Assembly (NCBI RefSeq): GCF_000420645.1
Contig: NZ_ATVI01000006.1
Location: forward strand, 124,001 to 188,000
DNA from: Nevskia ramosa DSM 11499
Lineage (GTDB): Bacteria > Pseudomonadota > Gammaproteobacteria > Nevskiales > Nevskiaceae
Length of the DNA stretch: 64,000 nt
Direction of reading: 5' to 3'
The position numbers and the translations under genes were made by a program. Below the pieces are notes generated by a model that saw only the letters and a program-made list of their open reading frames with translations, was not told the origin of the DNA and did not search any database. Of the stretch, positions 35,940 through 45,225 are shown one piece after another. Within the stretch, counting starts at the first letter, position 1. Every line of letters starts with the position of its first letter.

Positions 35940-38405
35940 ATGCTGACGCGCCACAAGAGTTGGGCCCTCGTTGCTGCTGCGTTGTTCCTGTCCGGCTGCG
36001 ACAGCAAGGAGGACGGCCCGCCAGGAACCCCGTCACCGACTTCACCGGTGATCACCGACAGCTACGTGGTCACCAGTGCCAACCGTCTGCTCGGCATCAA
36101 TCTCGCGGGCACCGGCGACGTACTGTTCAGCGCTGCGATCAGCGGCCTCGCCGCCGGCGAAACAGTGCTCGACCTCGCGTTCCGTCCACGCAACGGTCTG
36201 CTCTATGCACTGGTCAATGGGCCCGCGGGTGCCCGCATCGTGCGACTTGATCCAACCACCGGCGCTGCGATCGCGGTCAGCACGCTGGCCGCCGACCCGA
36301 CCGATACGACGACGCCGTACACCGGCCTCGCCGGTGTCCGTTTCGGCATCGACTTCAACCCGGTGCCCGATCGCCTCCGCGTGATCTCTGACGCGGGCCA
36401 GAACCTGCGCATCAACATCGATACCGGCCTGACGATCACCGACACCGCGCTCAACGGCGCAGCCAGCGGTGCCTCGGCCACCGCCTATACCAATGCCTTC
36501 AACGCCGCCTGCCGGACTCAGCAATTCACGATCGATCCGGCCAGCGATCGGCTGTTTCTGCAGAACCCGCCGAACGATGGCGTTCTGACGGCGATCGGCA
36601 GCCTGGGCCTCGATATCGACTCCGTCAACGGCTTCGGGATCGCCACCTCTGCCGAGGGCACCAATACCGCCTATGCGGTCTTGACCACGTCCAGCGGCGC
36701 CAGCCTTTACACGATCAACACGACGACGGGCGCGGCAACTGTCACGAAGAGCATCGCTCTGAACGCCGGCGAATCGGCGGCGGGCTTCGCCACCAGCCCG
36801 CAGACGGCAACGCCAAGCCAGACCCCGGGTGAACTGGTCGGCCTGACCAACGCGAACCGCTATGTCAGCTTCATGCGCGGCTCGCCGACCAAGCTGTGCA
36901 CCAGCGGCGCGATCAGTGGCCTGCCCGCGGGCACCGATCTGCTCGGCATCGATACCCGCCCATCGACGGGCGGCATCGTCGGCCTTGGCAGCGACAACAA
37001 GCTGTATTCGCTCAGCAATGCCGGTGTCGCCGCTGCGTTGTGCGCGCTGGCCACTGATCCGGCTGACACCACGCTGCCCTACTCGGTGCTGCCGACCGGA
37101 GCCAGCTACGGTGTAGGTTTCAACCCGGTACCGGATCGCTTGCGGGTGATTGCCGACAGCGGCCTGAACCTGCGCATCAACCCGAATCCCAATCCTGCCG
37201 GCCAGTGCCTGGTCACCACCGATACGGCGATCTCCGGCGCAAGCTCGCTCAGCGGCGCGGCCTACACCAACGCGGTGCCGGCGGCCGGCACGACGACGCT
37301 GTACGCGATAGACAGCGGCGCCGATGCCCTGGTGCAGATCGGCAGCAACCCGGCCAACGGCATTGCCGACGATCCGGGCAATCCAAACAGCGGCGTGGCC
37401 AGCACCATCGGCGCGCTGGGTGCCGGTGATGTCGGCAAGGTCGATGCCTTCCTGATCGACGGCCGCAACAACACCGCCCTGCTGGCGACCAGCGTGGCGG
37501 GCGCCGCGGCATCGACGCTGTACACGGTCAACTTGACCACCGGCGCGGCAACGGTGATCGGCACCGTCGGCGGCGGCCTCGGCACCACGGCGGCGGCACC
37601 GCTGCGCGGCCTGGCGCTGACCACTGGCACCAGCCTGAAGGTCTACGCGCTGACCAGCGACAACCGCCTGCTGTCGTTCTCGCAGACCGGCAACGTGCTG
37701 GCGCCGAATGCGACCAGTGATCTGGCGATCACCGGCACCGTTTCCGGCGAGCAACTGCTGGGCATGGATTTCCGGCCCGCGAACGGCCTGCTGTACGCCG
37801 TCAGCTCGCTGAACCAGATCTACGTGATCAACACTTCGACGGGTCTGGCCACGCTGTCGGCGACCCTGGCCGCGAACCCGGCCGACACGCTGCCTCCGGT
37901 CTACACGACACTGCCCGCCGGCGCGATTTCCGGCGTCGATTTCAATCCGGTTCCGGATCGTCTGCGGGTGGTCGACAATACCGGCAGCAATCTGCGCATC
38001 AACGTTGCCACCGGCGCCACCGATGCCGATCTGACACTCAACGGCGCAGCCGGTCAGATCGTCGCAGCGGCGTACACCAACAGCTACGCCGGCACCACGA
38101 CGACGACGCTGTACGACCTCGATGCGACGACGCTGTACACCCAGACGCCGCCGAACGACGGCACGCTGGTGGCAGTCGGCCCGCTCGGCGTCACTGCCAG
38201 CGGCGACGCAGGGCTGGACATCGCCGGTGGCGCCAATGGCCTGGTGCTGGCGGCGATCAACACCACCGGCAGCGGCCCGTCGGACCTGTATCGCATCAAC
38301 CTGGCCACGGGTGCTGCGACACCAGTTGGCGTGGCTGGTAGTACGGCGCTTATCGGCCCGGCCGGCGGCACCCAGGTCCGCAGCATCGCGATCGATCTGC
38401 GCTGA
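35940..38405 (+). CDS. Lipoprotein with three DUF4394-like repeats
   Basis: The 821-residue protein starts with a lipoprotein signal: basic MLTRHK, a hydrophobic stretch, and the lipobox LSGC with Cys at about residue 20. After a Pro/Thr/Ser linker the mature protein contains three homologous modules. Each has the hallmark GxxFNPVPDRLRV followed by NLRIN (about residues 135, 391 and 665) together with LLGID/LGMDFRP and LYAV turns. This matches the DUF4394 family, thought to form beta-propeller-like folds. The function is unknown. GGAG eight bases upstream fixes the start. The residue after the Cys is Asp, which in enterobacteria would favour inner-membrane retention; the rule may not hold here. 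Confidence 0.85.
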   Translation: MLTRHKSWALVAAALFLSGCDSKEDGPPGTPSPTSPVITDSYVVTSANRLLGINLAGTGDVLFSAAISGLAAGETVLDLAFRPRNGLLYALVNGPAGARIVRLDPTTGAAIAVSTLAADPTDTTTPYTGLAGVRFGIDFNPVPDRLRVISDAGQNLRINIDTGLTITDTALNGAASGASATAYTNAFNAACRTQQFTIDPASDRLFLQNPPNDGVLTAIGSLGLDIDSVNGFGIATSAEGTNTAYAVLTTSSGASLYTINTTTGAATVTKSIALNAGESAAGFATSPQTATPSQTPGELVGLTNANRYVSFMRGSPTKLCTSGAISGLPAGTDLLGIDTRPSTGGIVGLGSDNKLYSLSNAGVAAALCALATDPADTTLPYSVLPTGASYGVGFNPVPDRLRVIADSGLNLRINPNPNPAGQCLVTTDTAISGASSLSGAAYTNAVPAAGTTTLYAIDSGADALVQIGSNPANGIADDPGNPNSGVASTIGALGAGDVGKVDAFLIDGRNNTALLATSVAGAAASTLYTVNLTTGAATVIGTVGGGLGTTAAAPLRGLALTTGTSLKVYALTSDNRLLSFSQTGNVLAPNATSDLAITGTVSGEQLLGMDFRPANGLLYAVSSLNQIYVINTSTGLATLSATLAANPADTLPPVYTTLPAGAISGVDFNPVPDRLRVVDNTGSNLRINVATGATDADLTLNGAAGQIVAAAYTNSYAGTTTTTLYDLDATTLYTQTPPNDGTLVAVGPLGVTASGDAGLDIAGGANGLVLAAINTTGSGPSDLYRINLATGAATPVGVAGSTALIGPAGGTQVRSIAIDLR

Positions 38406-38426
38406 AGTAGCACGAGGTAGAACAGA

Positions 38427-38454
38427 AGGCCGGCCCGCGAGGGTCGGCCTTTTT
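38427..38454 (+). terminator. Intrinsic terminator after the DUF4394 lipoprotein gene
   Basis: AGGCCGGCCC and GGGTCGGCCT form the stem (one G-T pair), followed by TTTTT. It lies between converging genes. Confidence 0.83.
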
Positions 38455-38467
38455 CATTGCTGCAACC

Positions 38468-39178
38468 CTAGCCGCGCGGCAGTTCGCTATGTAGTTCGTG
38501 GCACATGATCGCCAGGAAAGCTGCGAGTCCGAGATAGAGCAGGCCGTACGAGGTGCGCGTCTCGATATCGACCTCGTAATACTGCGCCGCTTCCGGCGTA
38601 CGGATACCGCGCCAGGCCTCGACCAGACGTGGCCAGGCCAGGACCGCCATCAGGATCAGCAATGGGCTCGGCCGCCAGAAGAACAGCGCGACCAGCAGCG
38701 GCGCGCCGATCAGCCACAGTCGCGGCGAGATCACGGCCGTGATCCGCCCACCGTCGAACGGCGATACAGGGATCAGATTGAACAGGTTCAGGAAGAAGCC
38801 CGAGTAGGCCAGGGCCAGCAACAGGCGGCTGCCGGTCTCGCGTGCCATCCAGTAGCAGGCCAGCGCGCCGAAGCTGCCAACCAGCGGCCCGGCCATGCCG
38901 ATGTAGGCTTCGGTCTCGGCATCGCGCGGCTGATCCTTCAGCTGGATCCAGGCGCCGACGAAGGGGATGAAGGTCGGCGCGCCGACGTCCAGTCCGCGCG
39001 ACCGCGCCGCGATGAAATGGCCCATCTCGTGAACAAAGATCAGCCCGACGAAACCGGCCGCATACGGCCAGCCGAACAGCAGCGCATAGGCGAACACCGA
39101 CACCAGCATGGTGCCGCCGGTGACCAGGAACTTGCCGAGCTTCGCGCCTTTCAGCAGCAGTAGCAGCGCGCTCAGCAT
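38468..39178 (-). CDS. Site-2-protease-like M50 membrane metalloprotease
   Basis: The 236-residue integral membrane protein has HEMGH in a transmembrane helix (about residue 50) and the second metal motif NLIPVSPFDGG at about residue 136, the arrangement of M50 intramembrane proteases. About six hydrophobic segments are visible, and there is no PDZ domain, unlike RseP. The substrate is unknown. It follows the DUF2167 gene after seven bases and is presumably in the same operon, with the DUF2167 protein translated first. Confidence 0.85.
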   Translation of the reverse strand: MLSALLLLLKGAKLGKFLVTGGTMLVSVFAYALLFGWPYAAGFVGLIFVHEMGHFIAARSRGLDVGAPTFIPFVGAWIQLKDQPRDAETEAYIGMAGPLVGSFGALACYWMARETGSRLLLALAYSGFFLNLFNLIPVSPFDGGRITAVISPRLWLIGAPLLVALFFWRPSPLLILMAVLAWPRLVEAWRGIRTPEAAQYYEVDIETRTSYGLLYLGLAAFLAIMCHELHSELPRG

Positions 39179-39185
39179 CCGCCGA

Positions 39186-40091
39186 TCAAGCCTTCTTGCC
39201 GCGCAGGAACTTCGTCACCAGCGCGCCGATGCCGGCGACGGCAAGGACGATCACTTTCGCGGACTTGGCGAGGAACAGCCCGAGCACGGCCAGCAGACCC
39301 AGCTTCTTCGCCGCCACACCACCGACCAGCGCCGCGAGCCCGTAAGTGGCGACCTTGTCGGTATCGGGCTTGAAGTCCGCATAGCGCTTGCCGTCGTCAA
39401 AGGCGACGGCCGCCAGCAGCGTCCGGGCGTCCGACTTGTAACGCTCGATCTTCGAAGTCGTGGTGATCAGGTTCATCTCGAAGAAGCCTTCGCGGCCGAG
39501 TACGTAGGTGTTGTAGTTGACCGTTGTGTCGGCGTCCGGCGCCGCACCGATCTGGCGCGCTTCCAGTGACCAGACGAGGCGCTGATTGATGGCATCCCAG
39601 GTCGGCGGCTCGATCCAGCGGGTGATTTCCAGACCCGGATAGCCACGCTCGATGCGCCGCTTGTTGCCAGCTTCGGTCCCTTTCTTGAGGTCTGCCAGCA
39701 TGTCGTCGGCGTTCCACTCTCGGGCATCGTCGTCACGGATATAGCCGGCGGCATCGTAGTCAATCGATACCGTCCAGTCCGCATCTTCGCTGCCGACCGG
39801 AAATATCAGGCCCAGGAAATTGTCCCCGACCGAGTTGCCGAGCACGTCCATCAACTTGCGCGATTCGGCCAGCGGCACGAACCCGTAGCCTTCGGGAAGC
39901 TTCAACAGCCCCTGATCACGGAGCTTCACTTCCTGTGGGCCCCGCTGCAGTGCCGCAGCAGCATCTTGCCAGGCGACCTTCGCCGCTTCGGCTGTGGAAT
40001 TGGCGTCCTGCGCCTGGATGGCTTTGAACGGCGCAAGCACCAGCAGCATCAGTCCCAACCAGCGGACCGCAATCGTCGAACTCATCTTCAT
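39186..40091 (-). CDS. DUF2167-family exported membrane-anchored protein
   Basis: The 301-residue protein has a signal peptide (WLGLMLLVLAPFKAIQA) and a periplasmic domain with DUF2167 signatures: LPEGYGFVPLAESRKLMDVLGN, DADWTVSIDYDAAGYIRDDD and YPGLEITRWIEPPTWDA. A C-terminal hydrophobic segment (about 245-290, LLAVLGLFLAKSAKVIVLAV) follows, ending in a basic tail RGKKA. The family is uncharacterised. It is immediately upstream of an M50 protease gene, which makes it a possible substrate or partner; that is inference. GGAG lies four bases before the chosen ATG. Confidence 0.84.
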   Translation of the reverse strand: MKMSSTIAVRWLGLMLLVLAPFKAIQAQDANSTAEAAKVAWQDAAAALQRGPQEVKLRDQGLLKLPEGYGFVPLAESRKLMDVLGNSVGDNFLGLIFPVGSEDADWTVSIDYDAAGYIRDDDAREWNADDMLADLKKGTEAGNKRRIERGYPGLEITRWIEPPTWDAINQRLVWSLEARQIGAAPDADTTVNYNTYVLGREGFFEMNLITTTSKIERYKSDARTLLAAVAFDDGKRYADFKPDTDKVATYGLAALVGGVAAKKLGLLAVLGLFLAKSAKVIVLAVAGIGALVTKFLRGKKA

Positions 40092-40207
40092 CGGTCTCCG
40101 AGTTCAGGATGGCCCCGCTCACGAGGCAGGCGGGGCGCGGGAATGGTCACCTGCTCCGTTGCCATCTGCCGTGAGCTTGTTCACGCATGGCAGCCTGCCC
40201 TGTTGCT

Positions 40208-41023
40208 TCAGTCAGCGAACGTCGGCTTGCGCTTCTGCAGGTAGGCACCAACCGCTTCCTGGATATCGGCCGAGATCAGCATCGCAGCGTTCCAGCCGGC
40301 GACGAATTCCAGGCCTTCGGCGACCGTGTGGTCCCGCGAATAGAGCAAGCTTTTCTTGACGCCGCGGACGGTGATCGGCGATTTCGCCGCAAGCTCGCGG
40401 GCCAGGGTTTCGACGTGGGCCATCAGCGCTTCAGAGGTGGCGAACACGCCGTTGACCAGGCCGATACGCTCGGCTTTGTTGCCATCGAAGGTTTCGGCGG
40501 TATAGGTCAGCTCGGCGACCCGGCCGTAGCCGATGATCGGCTGCAGGCGCTGCACGGTGCCGACATCGGCGACCACGGCGAGGTCGACTTCCTTGATGCA
40601 GAACTTCGCATCGGCCGTCGCATAGCGCAGGTCGCAGGCCGCGATCATGTCGACCCCGGCACCGACGCAGGCACCGGTGATCGCGGCAATCACCGGCACC
40701 CGGATGTTTTCGATCGCGGTCATCGTTGCCTGGGCGCCGAGGATCCAGTCGCGCAGGTATTCGCGTGCCCGCGCCGGGCAGCCCGGTCCCAGCACTCGCT
40801 GGCTGAGGCCGGCGAGCACTTCGAGATCGATGCCGGCGGTGAAATGCTTGCCGCTGCCCGCGAGGATCACCACACGCACCTGCTTCTGGGTGTTCAGCCA
40901 GGCGGCGGCCTGAGGCAGCTCGGCCCACATCGCTTCGGACATCGCATTGGCCTTGTCCGGCCGATTCAGCAGCAGGCGGGCGACGGGGCCGTCGAGTTCG
41001 ATCTTGAGCGTGGTGAAGTTCAT
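40208..41023 (-). CDS. Crotonase-family delta(3,5)-delta(2,4)-dienoyl-CoA isomerase
   Basis: The 271-residue protein starts MNFTTLKIELDGPVARLLLN. It has the crotonase oxyanion-hole segments KHFTAGIDLEVL and ITGACVGAGVD. The three acidic residues that define mammalian ECH1 dienoyl-CoA isomerase are conserved: the Asp of GAGVDMIAACD, the Glu of KEVDLAVV, and the Asp of ADVGTVQRLQ. It should isomerise 3,5-dienoyl-CoA to 2,4-dienoyl-CoA in breakdown of unsaturated fatty acids with odd-numbered double bonds. A monocistronic gene, divergent from pmbA. The specific isomerase call is stronger than a generic enoyl-CoA hydratase call. Confidence 0.85.
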   Translation of the reverse strand: MNFTTLKIELDGPVARLLLNRPDKANAMSEAMWAELPQAAAWLNTQKQVRVVILAGSGKHFTAGIDLEVLAGLSQRVLGPGCPARAREYLRDWILGAQATMTAIENIRVPVIAAITGACVGAGVDMIAACDLRYATADAKFCIKEVDLAVVADVGTVQRLQPIIGYGRVAELTYTAETFDGNKAERIGLVNGVFATSEALMAHVETLARELAAKSPITVRGVKKSLLYSRDHTVAEGLEFVAGWNAAMLISADIQEAVGAYLQKRKPTFAD

Positions 41024-41158
41024 GGGAGCAGGTTCGTGGAGGATGGAGTGGCGGCAGCGAACCAATCTTCGCACGGGCCCGCGCCGCCTTCGCCAGCCTT
41101 TACGCCCGTGGATTGCCGTAAGCTGCCGCGATCCTTTGCGACCTTTCCGTCCCTGCTA

Positions 41159-42520
41159 ATGACTGCAACGCCCCCGGCCCGGATTCAGGGCCTGCCCGAA
41201 GCCCGCGACCTCGAACCGCGTCTGCACGCTGCGCTGGCGCTGGCGCAATCACTGGGTGCCAGTGCTGCTGAAAGCTATCTCGGTGTCAGCCGCGGCCTGT
41301 CGGTGGCTGTGCGTCAAGGTGAAGTCGAATCGGTACAGTTCCAGCGCGATCGTGATCTGTCGGTCACGGTGTTCTTCGGCCATCGCACCGGCTCGGCGAG
41401 CACCACGGACCTGTCCGATGCAGCACTGAAGCGCACCGTCGAAGCGGCCTGCGCAATTGCCCGCGTCGGTGGCGAAGATCCCTGCATCGGCCTCGCCGAT
41501 CCGTCGCGGATGGCGCGCGAATTTCCCGATCTCGATCTCTATCACCCGGCGATCGTCGAGCCGGAAGCGGCCATTGATCTCGCCCGCGAGTGCGAGGCTG
41601 CGGCGTTTGCCGCCGATGCGCGCATTACCCAATCGGAAGGCGCCAGCGTCGACACCCGCGAATCCCTGAGCCTGTACGCCAACACCCACGGCTTCCTCGG
41701 CTGCCGCCGTGCCACCGATTACAGCCTTGGCTGCGCCGCGATCGCGGTTGACGGCGATGCGATGCAGGTCGGCCACTGGTACAGCGCGACACGTCGCTAC
41801 GCCGATCTCGACGCTGCTGCCGCGATCGGCAAGCGTGCCGGCGAGCGAGCTGCTGCGCGCCTCGGCGGCCGCTCGGTGAGCACGCAGACCGCGCCGGTGC
41901 TGTTTCCGGCCGAAGTGGCGCGCGGCCTGTTCGGTCACTTCATCGGCGCGATTTCAGGCGCTTCCCTGTATCGCCGTGCCAGCTTCCTGCACGGCAAGCT
42001 CGGTGAAGCGGTGTTCGCATCGAGAGTGAGCGCCCGGCAGATGCCGTGGCTGCTCCGCGGCGCCAGCAGCAGCGCCTACGATCAGGAAGGCGTGGCGACG
42101 ACCGAGCGCCAGCTGATCGATCACGGCGTGCTCGGCGGCTATCTGCTCGGCAGCTACAGCGCCCGCAAGCTGGGTATGGAATCGACCGGCAATGCCGGCG
42201 GCATCTATAACCTGATCGTCGATTCGACCTTCGACGGCGGCCTTGAAGCGCTGGCCCGCGAGATGGGCCATGGCCTGATCGCCACCGATCTGATGGGCCA
42301 GGGCGTCAACACCGTGACCGGCGACTATTCGCGCGCCGCCAGCGGCTTCTGGGTCGAGAACGGCGTCATTGCCTACCCGGTCGACGAGATCACCATCGCC
42401 GGCAATCTGGCGACCATGTACCGCGGCATCGCCGCGATCGGCTCCGATGTCGATACCCGGGGCGGCGTGCGCTGCGGCTCGGTGCTGATCGACGCGATGA
42501 CCGTCGCTGGCGGCGCTTGA
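41159..42520 (+). CDS. pmbA: PmbA/TldE, metalloprotease subunit
   Basis: PmbA (TldE) pairs with TldD to form a protease that matures peptide antibiotics and degrades unfolded peptides. The ATG at 41159 gives 453 residues. Features: SYLGVSRGLSVAVRQGEVESVQF (N-terminal domain), SLYANTHGFLGCRRATDYSL, VLFPAEVARGLFGHFIGAISG, and the C-terminal barrel with SASGF-like AASGFWVENG and ITIAGNLATMY. The zinc ligands belong to TldD and are not expected here. tldD is not in the window. The upstream open frame overlaps the divergent isomerase gene and is spurious. Confidence 0.93.
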   Translation: MTATPPARIQGLPEARDLEPRLHAALALAQSLGASAAESYLGVSRGLSVAVRQGEVESVQFQRDRDLSVTVFFGHRTGSASTTDLSDAALKRTVEAACAIARVGGEDPCIGLADPSRMAREFPDLDLYHPAIVEPEAAIDLARECEAAAFAADARITQSEGASVDTRESLSLYANTHGFLGCRRATDYSLGCAAIAVDGDAMQVGHWYSATRRYADLDAAAAIGKRAGERAAARLGGRSVSTQTAPVLFPAEVARGLFGHFIGAISGASLYRRASFLHGKLGEAVFASRVSARQMPWLLRGASSSAYDQEGVATTERQLIDHGVLGGYLLGSYSARKLGMESTGNAGGIYNLIVDSTFDGGLEALAREMGHGLIATDLMGQGVNTVTGDYSRAASGFWVENGVIAYPVDEITIAGNLATMYRGIAAIGSDVDTRGGVRCGSVLIDAMTVAGGA

Positions 42521-42558
42521 ACGGGCTTCTGGTCAAACTTCAAACAAGGATCTGCCGC

Positions 42559-42885
42559 GTGTTCCGAACTGCATTGCTGATCACCGCCGCTCTCGTCCTT
42601 GCTGGCTGCGCCTCGCGCGGCACTCAGGATTGCGAAGCGATTGCCGGCCCGGGCTGGTCACGGCTCTCCGCCACGCCCGCCGATGGCAGCGAACTGCTGG
42701 TTCGCGCCAATCTCCCCGATAACGCTGAGGTGTTGTGGTTCAGCCAGGGCAAGGATCAGGTGATGGTCTGCGATCCCTCGAACAGCCTGGTCAACCCGGG
42801 CTGCGGCGGCTCGACGGCCTACCAGTTCGAGCGCAAGGCCGGCGCCTGGGTGTCACGCGGCGTGCTGCTGCCGGTCTGCGACTAG
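42559..42885 (+). CDS. Small lipoprotein of unknown function
   Basis: The 108-residue protein starts at GTG 42559 (AAGGA eight bases before), giving a signal sequence MFRTALLITAALVLAGC with lipobox LAGC. The mature part of about 90 residues has four further cysteines (CEAIAG, MVCDPS, PGCGGS, PVCD), suggesting two disulfides in the periplasm. I recognise no family. It follows pmbA after 38 bases and converges with the next minus-strand gene. Confidence 0.75.
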   Translation: MFRTALLITAALVLAGCASRGTQDCEAIAGPGWSRLSATPADGSELLVRANLPDNAEVLWFSQGKDQVMVCDPSNSLVNPGCGGSTAYQFERKAGAWVSRGVLLPVCD

Positions 42886-42904
42886 CGCAGGCTGAAGAGG
42901 CTGC

Positions 42905-43312
42905 TCAGCCAGCCTTCTTTTTCGCTGCTGCCTTGCTGGGCGCAGCTTTCTTGACTGCCTTCTTGGCGGCCTTGGATGCCGTCGCCTTGCGCGGCGCGGC
43001 GGGCTTGGCGGGCGGCTCCGGCGCCATGCGCGAAGCAGCCTCGGTCGACTCTTCGATGTTCTCGAACTGATCGGAAATCAGCTGGCCGATCTCGCGGTTG
43101 ATGCGGCGGATCGCGTCGTAGACGACACCGATGGTCTGCTGCTGCTTCTGGCGCAGTCCGGTCTTGTCCTCGGTCAGCAGGCCGGTCTGCTCCAGCGCTT
43201 CGAACGGCAGATCGGCGATGTACTCGTGCACCGCTTGCACGGAAGTCGCGCCGCGATCGACGGCTTCCTGGATGAAATCCTTCAGCAGCTCGATGCGTTG
43301 CAGTTTCTTCAT
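42905..43312 (-). CDS. Small protein with Lys/Ala-rich histone-H1-like tail
   Basis: The 135-residue protein has two parts. Residues about 1-92 are helical and acidic-mixed (MKKLQRIELLKDFIQEAVDR, TIGVVYDAIRRINREIGQLI) with no recognised domain. Residues about 95-135 are Lys, Ala, Pro and Ser only (KAAKKAVKKAAPSKAAAKKK), like the DNA- or polyanion-binding tails of AlgP and bacterial histone-H1-like proteins. The product may bind nucleic acid or another polyanion; that is inference. It lies just before folB in the same direction, with a 41-base gap. Confidence 0.8.
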   Translation of the reverse strand: MKKLQRIELLKDFIQEAVDRGATSVQAVHEYIADLPFEALEQTGLLTEDKTGLRQKQQQTIGVVYDAIRRINREIGQLISDQFENIEESTEAASRMAPEPPAKPAAPRKATASKAAKKAVKKAAPSKAAAKKKAG

Positions 43313-43353
43313 GACGCGCGCTCGACGAAAGAGACGGGCCGACAGGATAACCG

Positions 43354-43737
43354 TCAGCGCACGCCGCAGGCGGCGTAATCCTCGCGCCGGCGATCAATGC
43401 GCACGCCGACCGTCCGCGCCGCATCGACCGCGCCAGGCTTGCCGATGGTCATCCGCAGGCTGGCGATCGGAAAGCGCTCGAACAGCATCCGCGCCAGGGT
43501 TTCAGCCAGGGTTTCCAGCAACTGGAAGCGGCGCTCGGCAGCGAGCCGGATGATCGCGTCGGCGACTGCGCTGTAGTCGATGGCATCGCGGATGCGGTCG
43601 CTCGATGCTGCTTCGCGAATATCGGTGCCCATCTCCAGATCGATCAGCAGCGGACGCGGTGCGTTCTGCTCATGGGCGTGAACGCCGATGATGGTTTCGA
43701 TTTGCAGTGCCTGGATGAAGACGGTGTCGAGCGGCAT
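43354..43737 (-). CDS. folB: FolB, dihydroneopterin aldolase
   Basis: FolB cleaves 7,8-dihydroneopterin in folate synthesis. The 127-residue protein shows DTVFIQALQIETIIGVHAHEQ (family start), the YSAVADAIIRL segment with the conserved Tyr, and LLETLAETLARMLFERFP. The length is close to E. coli FolB (122). It lies 53 bases after tsaD, a common gammaproteobacterial neighbourhood (tsaD, rpsU, folB). Confidence 0.95.
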   Translation of the reverse strand: MPLDTVFIQALQIETIIGVHAHEQNAPRPLLIDLEMGTDIREAASSDRIRDAIDYSAVADAIIRLAAERRFQLLETLAETLARMLFERFPIASLRMTIGKPGAVDAARTVGVRIDRRREDYAACGVR

Positions 43738-43790
43738 GAGTCGGATCGTGGTGACGTGGGTTTGGGACTGAGGCGCAGAAGAAGCGACGA

Positions 43791-44813
43791 TCAGGCAGTT
43801 GCGGGTGCAGGCGCGCGCAGTTCATGCAGCGGCCAGCGTGCGCGCGCTGGCAGGCCAGCGCTGCGCTCGCCGACAGACAGCCGCGCCCAGCCCGCGTAGG
43901 CGATCATCGCCGCGTTGTCGGTGCAGAACTCGGGGCGCGGAAAGAACAGACCGGCGCCGCGCTTGTCGGTCGCAACCTTGAGGCGCGCGCGCAGACGCTG
44001 GTTGGCGCCGACGCCGCCAGCGACGACCAGCGCACTCAGGCCGGTGGCATCGAGCGCGCGTTCGCACTTGATCGCCAGAGTGTCGGTCACCGCTTCCTCG
44101 AAGGCGCGGGCGAGATCGGCCTTGGCCTGGCTGTCAAAGTCCGGTTTCAGCTGGTTCAGCACCGCGGTCTTCAGCCCGCTGAAGCTGAACTCGAGCCCGG
44201 GGCGATCGGTCATCGGTCGCGAGAAGCGGAACACGCCGGGCCGGCCGTCCTTCGCCAGCTTCGCCAGCTCCGGGCCGCCGGGATATGGCAGGCCCAGCGC
44301 TTTCGCCGTCTTGTCGAAAGCCTCGCCAGCGGCATCGTCGAGCGTCTCGCCGAGAATCTCGTAACGGCCGACGCCATCCACGCGCGCCAGCATCGTGTGG
44401 CCGCCGGAAACCAGCAGCGCCACGAACGGGAATTGCGGGCGCGGCGTTTCCAGCATCGGCGCCAGCAGATGACCTTCGAGATGATGGATCGGCAGCAGCG
44501 GCTTTTCGATGGCAGCGGCCAGACCTGCCGCGAACGCACCCCCTACCAGCAGCGCGCCGATCAAGCCAGGGCCGGCCGTGTAGGCGATGCCGTCGAGTTC
44601 GGACGCGGCCAGGCCTGCTTCGGCAAGCACGGCAGCCACCAGCATCTGGATGCGGCCGACGTGGTCTCGTGCCGCCAGTTCCGGAACCACGCCGCCATAC
44701 TCGGCATGCATTGCCGCCTGGCTGTGCAGGACATGGGCAAGCAGGCCCGCCTCGCCGTCATAGATGGCAGCGGCGGTTTCATCGCAGGAGGTTTCAAGGC
44801 CGAGAACGCGCAT
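43791..44813 (-). CDS. tsaD: TsaD, tRNA threonylcarbamoyladenosine transferase subunit
   Basis: TsaD transfers the threonylcarbamoyl group to A37 of ANN-decoding tRNAs with TsaB and TsaE. The chosen start gives [19 protein letters not shown], the canonical beginning; an ATG nine bases upstream is possible, and neither has a clear Shine-Dalgarno. The 340-residue protein has the iron-binding HHLEGHL (HxxxH, about residue 110), VSGGHTML, and the C-terminal [12 protein letters not shown]. It is divergent from rpsU, the conserved arrangement. Confidence 0.96.
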   Translation of the reverse strand: MRVLGLETSCDETAAAIYDGEAGLLAHVLHSQAAMHAEYGGVVPELAARDHVGRIQMLVAAVLAEAGLAASELDGIAYTAGPGLIGALLVGGAFAAGLAAAIEKPLLPIHHLEGHLLAPMLETPRPQFPFVALLVSGGHTMLARVDGVGRYEILGETLDDAAGEAFDKTAKALGLPYPGGPELAKLAKDGRPGVFRFSRPMTDRPGLEFSFSGLKTAVLNQLKPDFDSQAKADLARAFEEAVTDTLAIKCERALDATGLSALVVAGGVGANQRLRARLKVATDKRGAGLFFPRPEFCTDNAAMIAYAGWARLSVGERSAGLPARARWPLHELRAPAPATA

Positions 44814-44943
44814 GCCGAGCATTGTGGGGCATGGCGCGTTGCTTTACAGCCGACGATTGACTAGACTTTGCGCCCCTCCTGATCTGCCTGCTGATCGGAG
44901 TGCTTCCCTAATTCCGTTTTTGTCCGCTGTTGAGAGTGAACTG

Positions 44944-45159
44944 ATGCCGAATGTCCGCGTCCGCGATAACGAGCCCTTTGAAGTTGCTCTTCGCCGTTTC
45001 AAGCGTACCTGCGAAAAGGCCGGCGTTCTGACCGACCTCCGCAAGAAGGAATTCTTCGAAAAGCCGAGCCAGGAACGCAAGCGCAAGCGCGCTGCTGCCG
45101 TGAAGCGTCAGGCCAAGAAGGTTTCCCGCGAAACCTCGAAGCAGATCCGGCTGTACTAA
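44944..45159 (+). CDS. rpsU: Ribosomal protein S21
   Basis: The 71-residue basic protein begins [20 protein letters not shown] and ends [10 protein letters not shown], the S21 hallmark, with the typical [10 protein letters not shown] stretch. It is the first gene of the macromolecular synthesis region (rpsU, dnaG, rpoD). A terminator follows, so downstream genes depend on read-through or their own promoters. The longer upstream frame is antisense to tsaD and spurious. Confidence 0.98.
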   Translation: MPNVRVRDNEPFEVALRRFKRTCEKAGVLTDLRKKEFFEKPSQERKRKRAAAVKRQAKKVSRETSKQIRLY

Positions 45160-45225
45160 GCGAATCTGCCGCTCTGACCAGTGCCGCGCCATTCTTGGCG
45201 CGGACTGTTCAATAAAAAGCACTCC

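Noticed and set aside
36042-37754. A 570-codon open frame antisense to the DUF4394 lipoprotein gene
   Set aside because: No motif; the repeats on the plus strand and the lipoprotein signal settle the coding strand.
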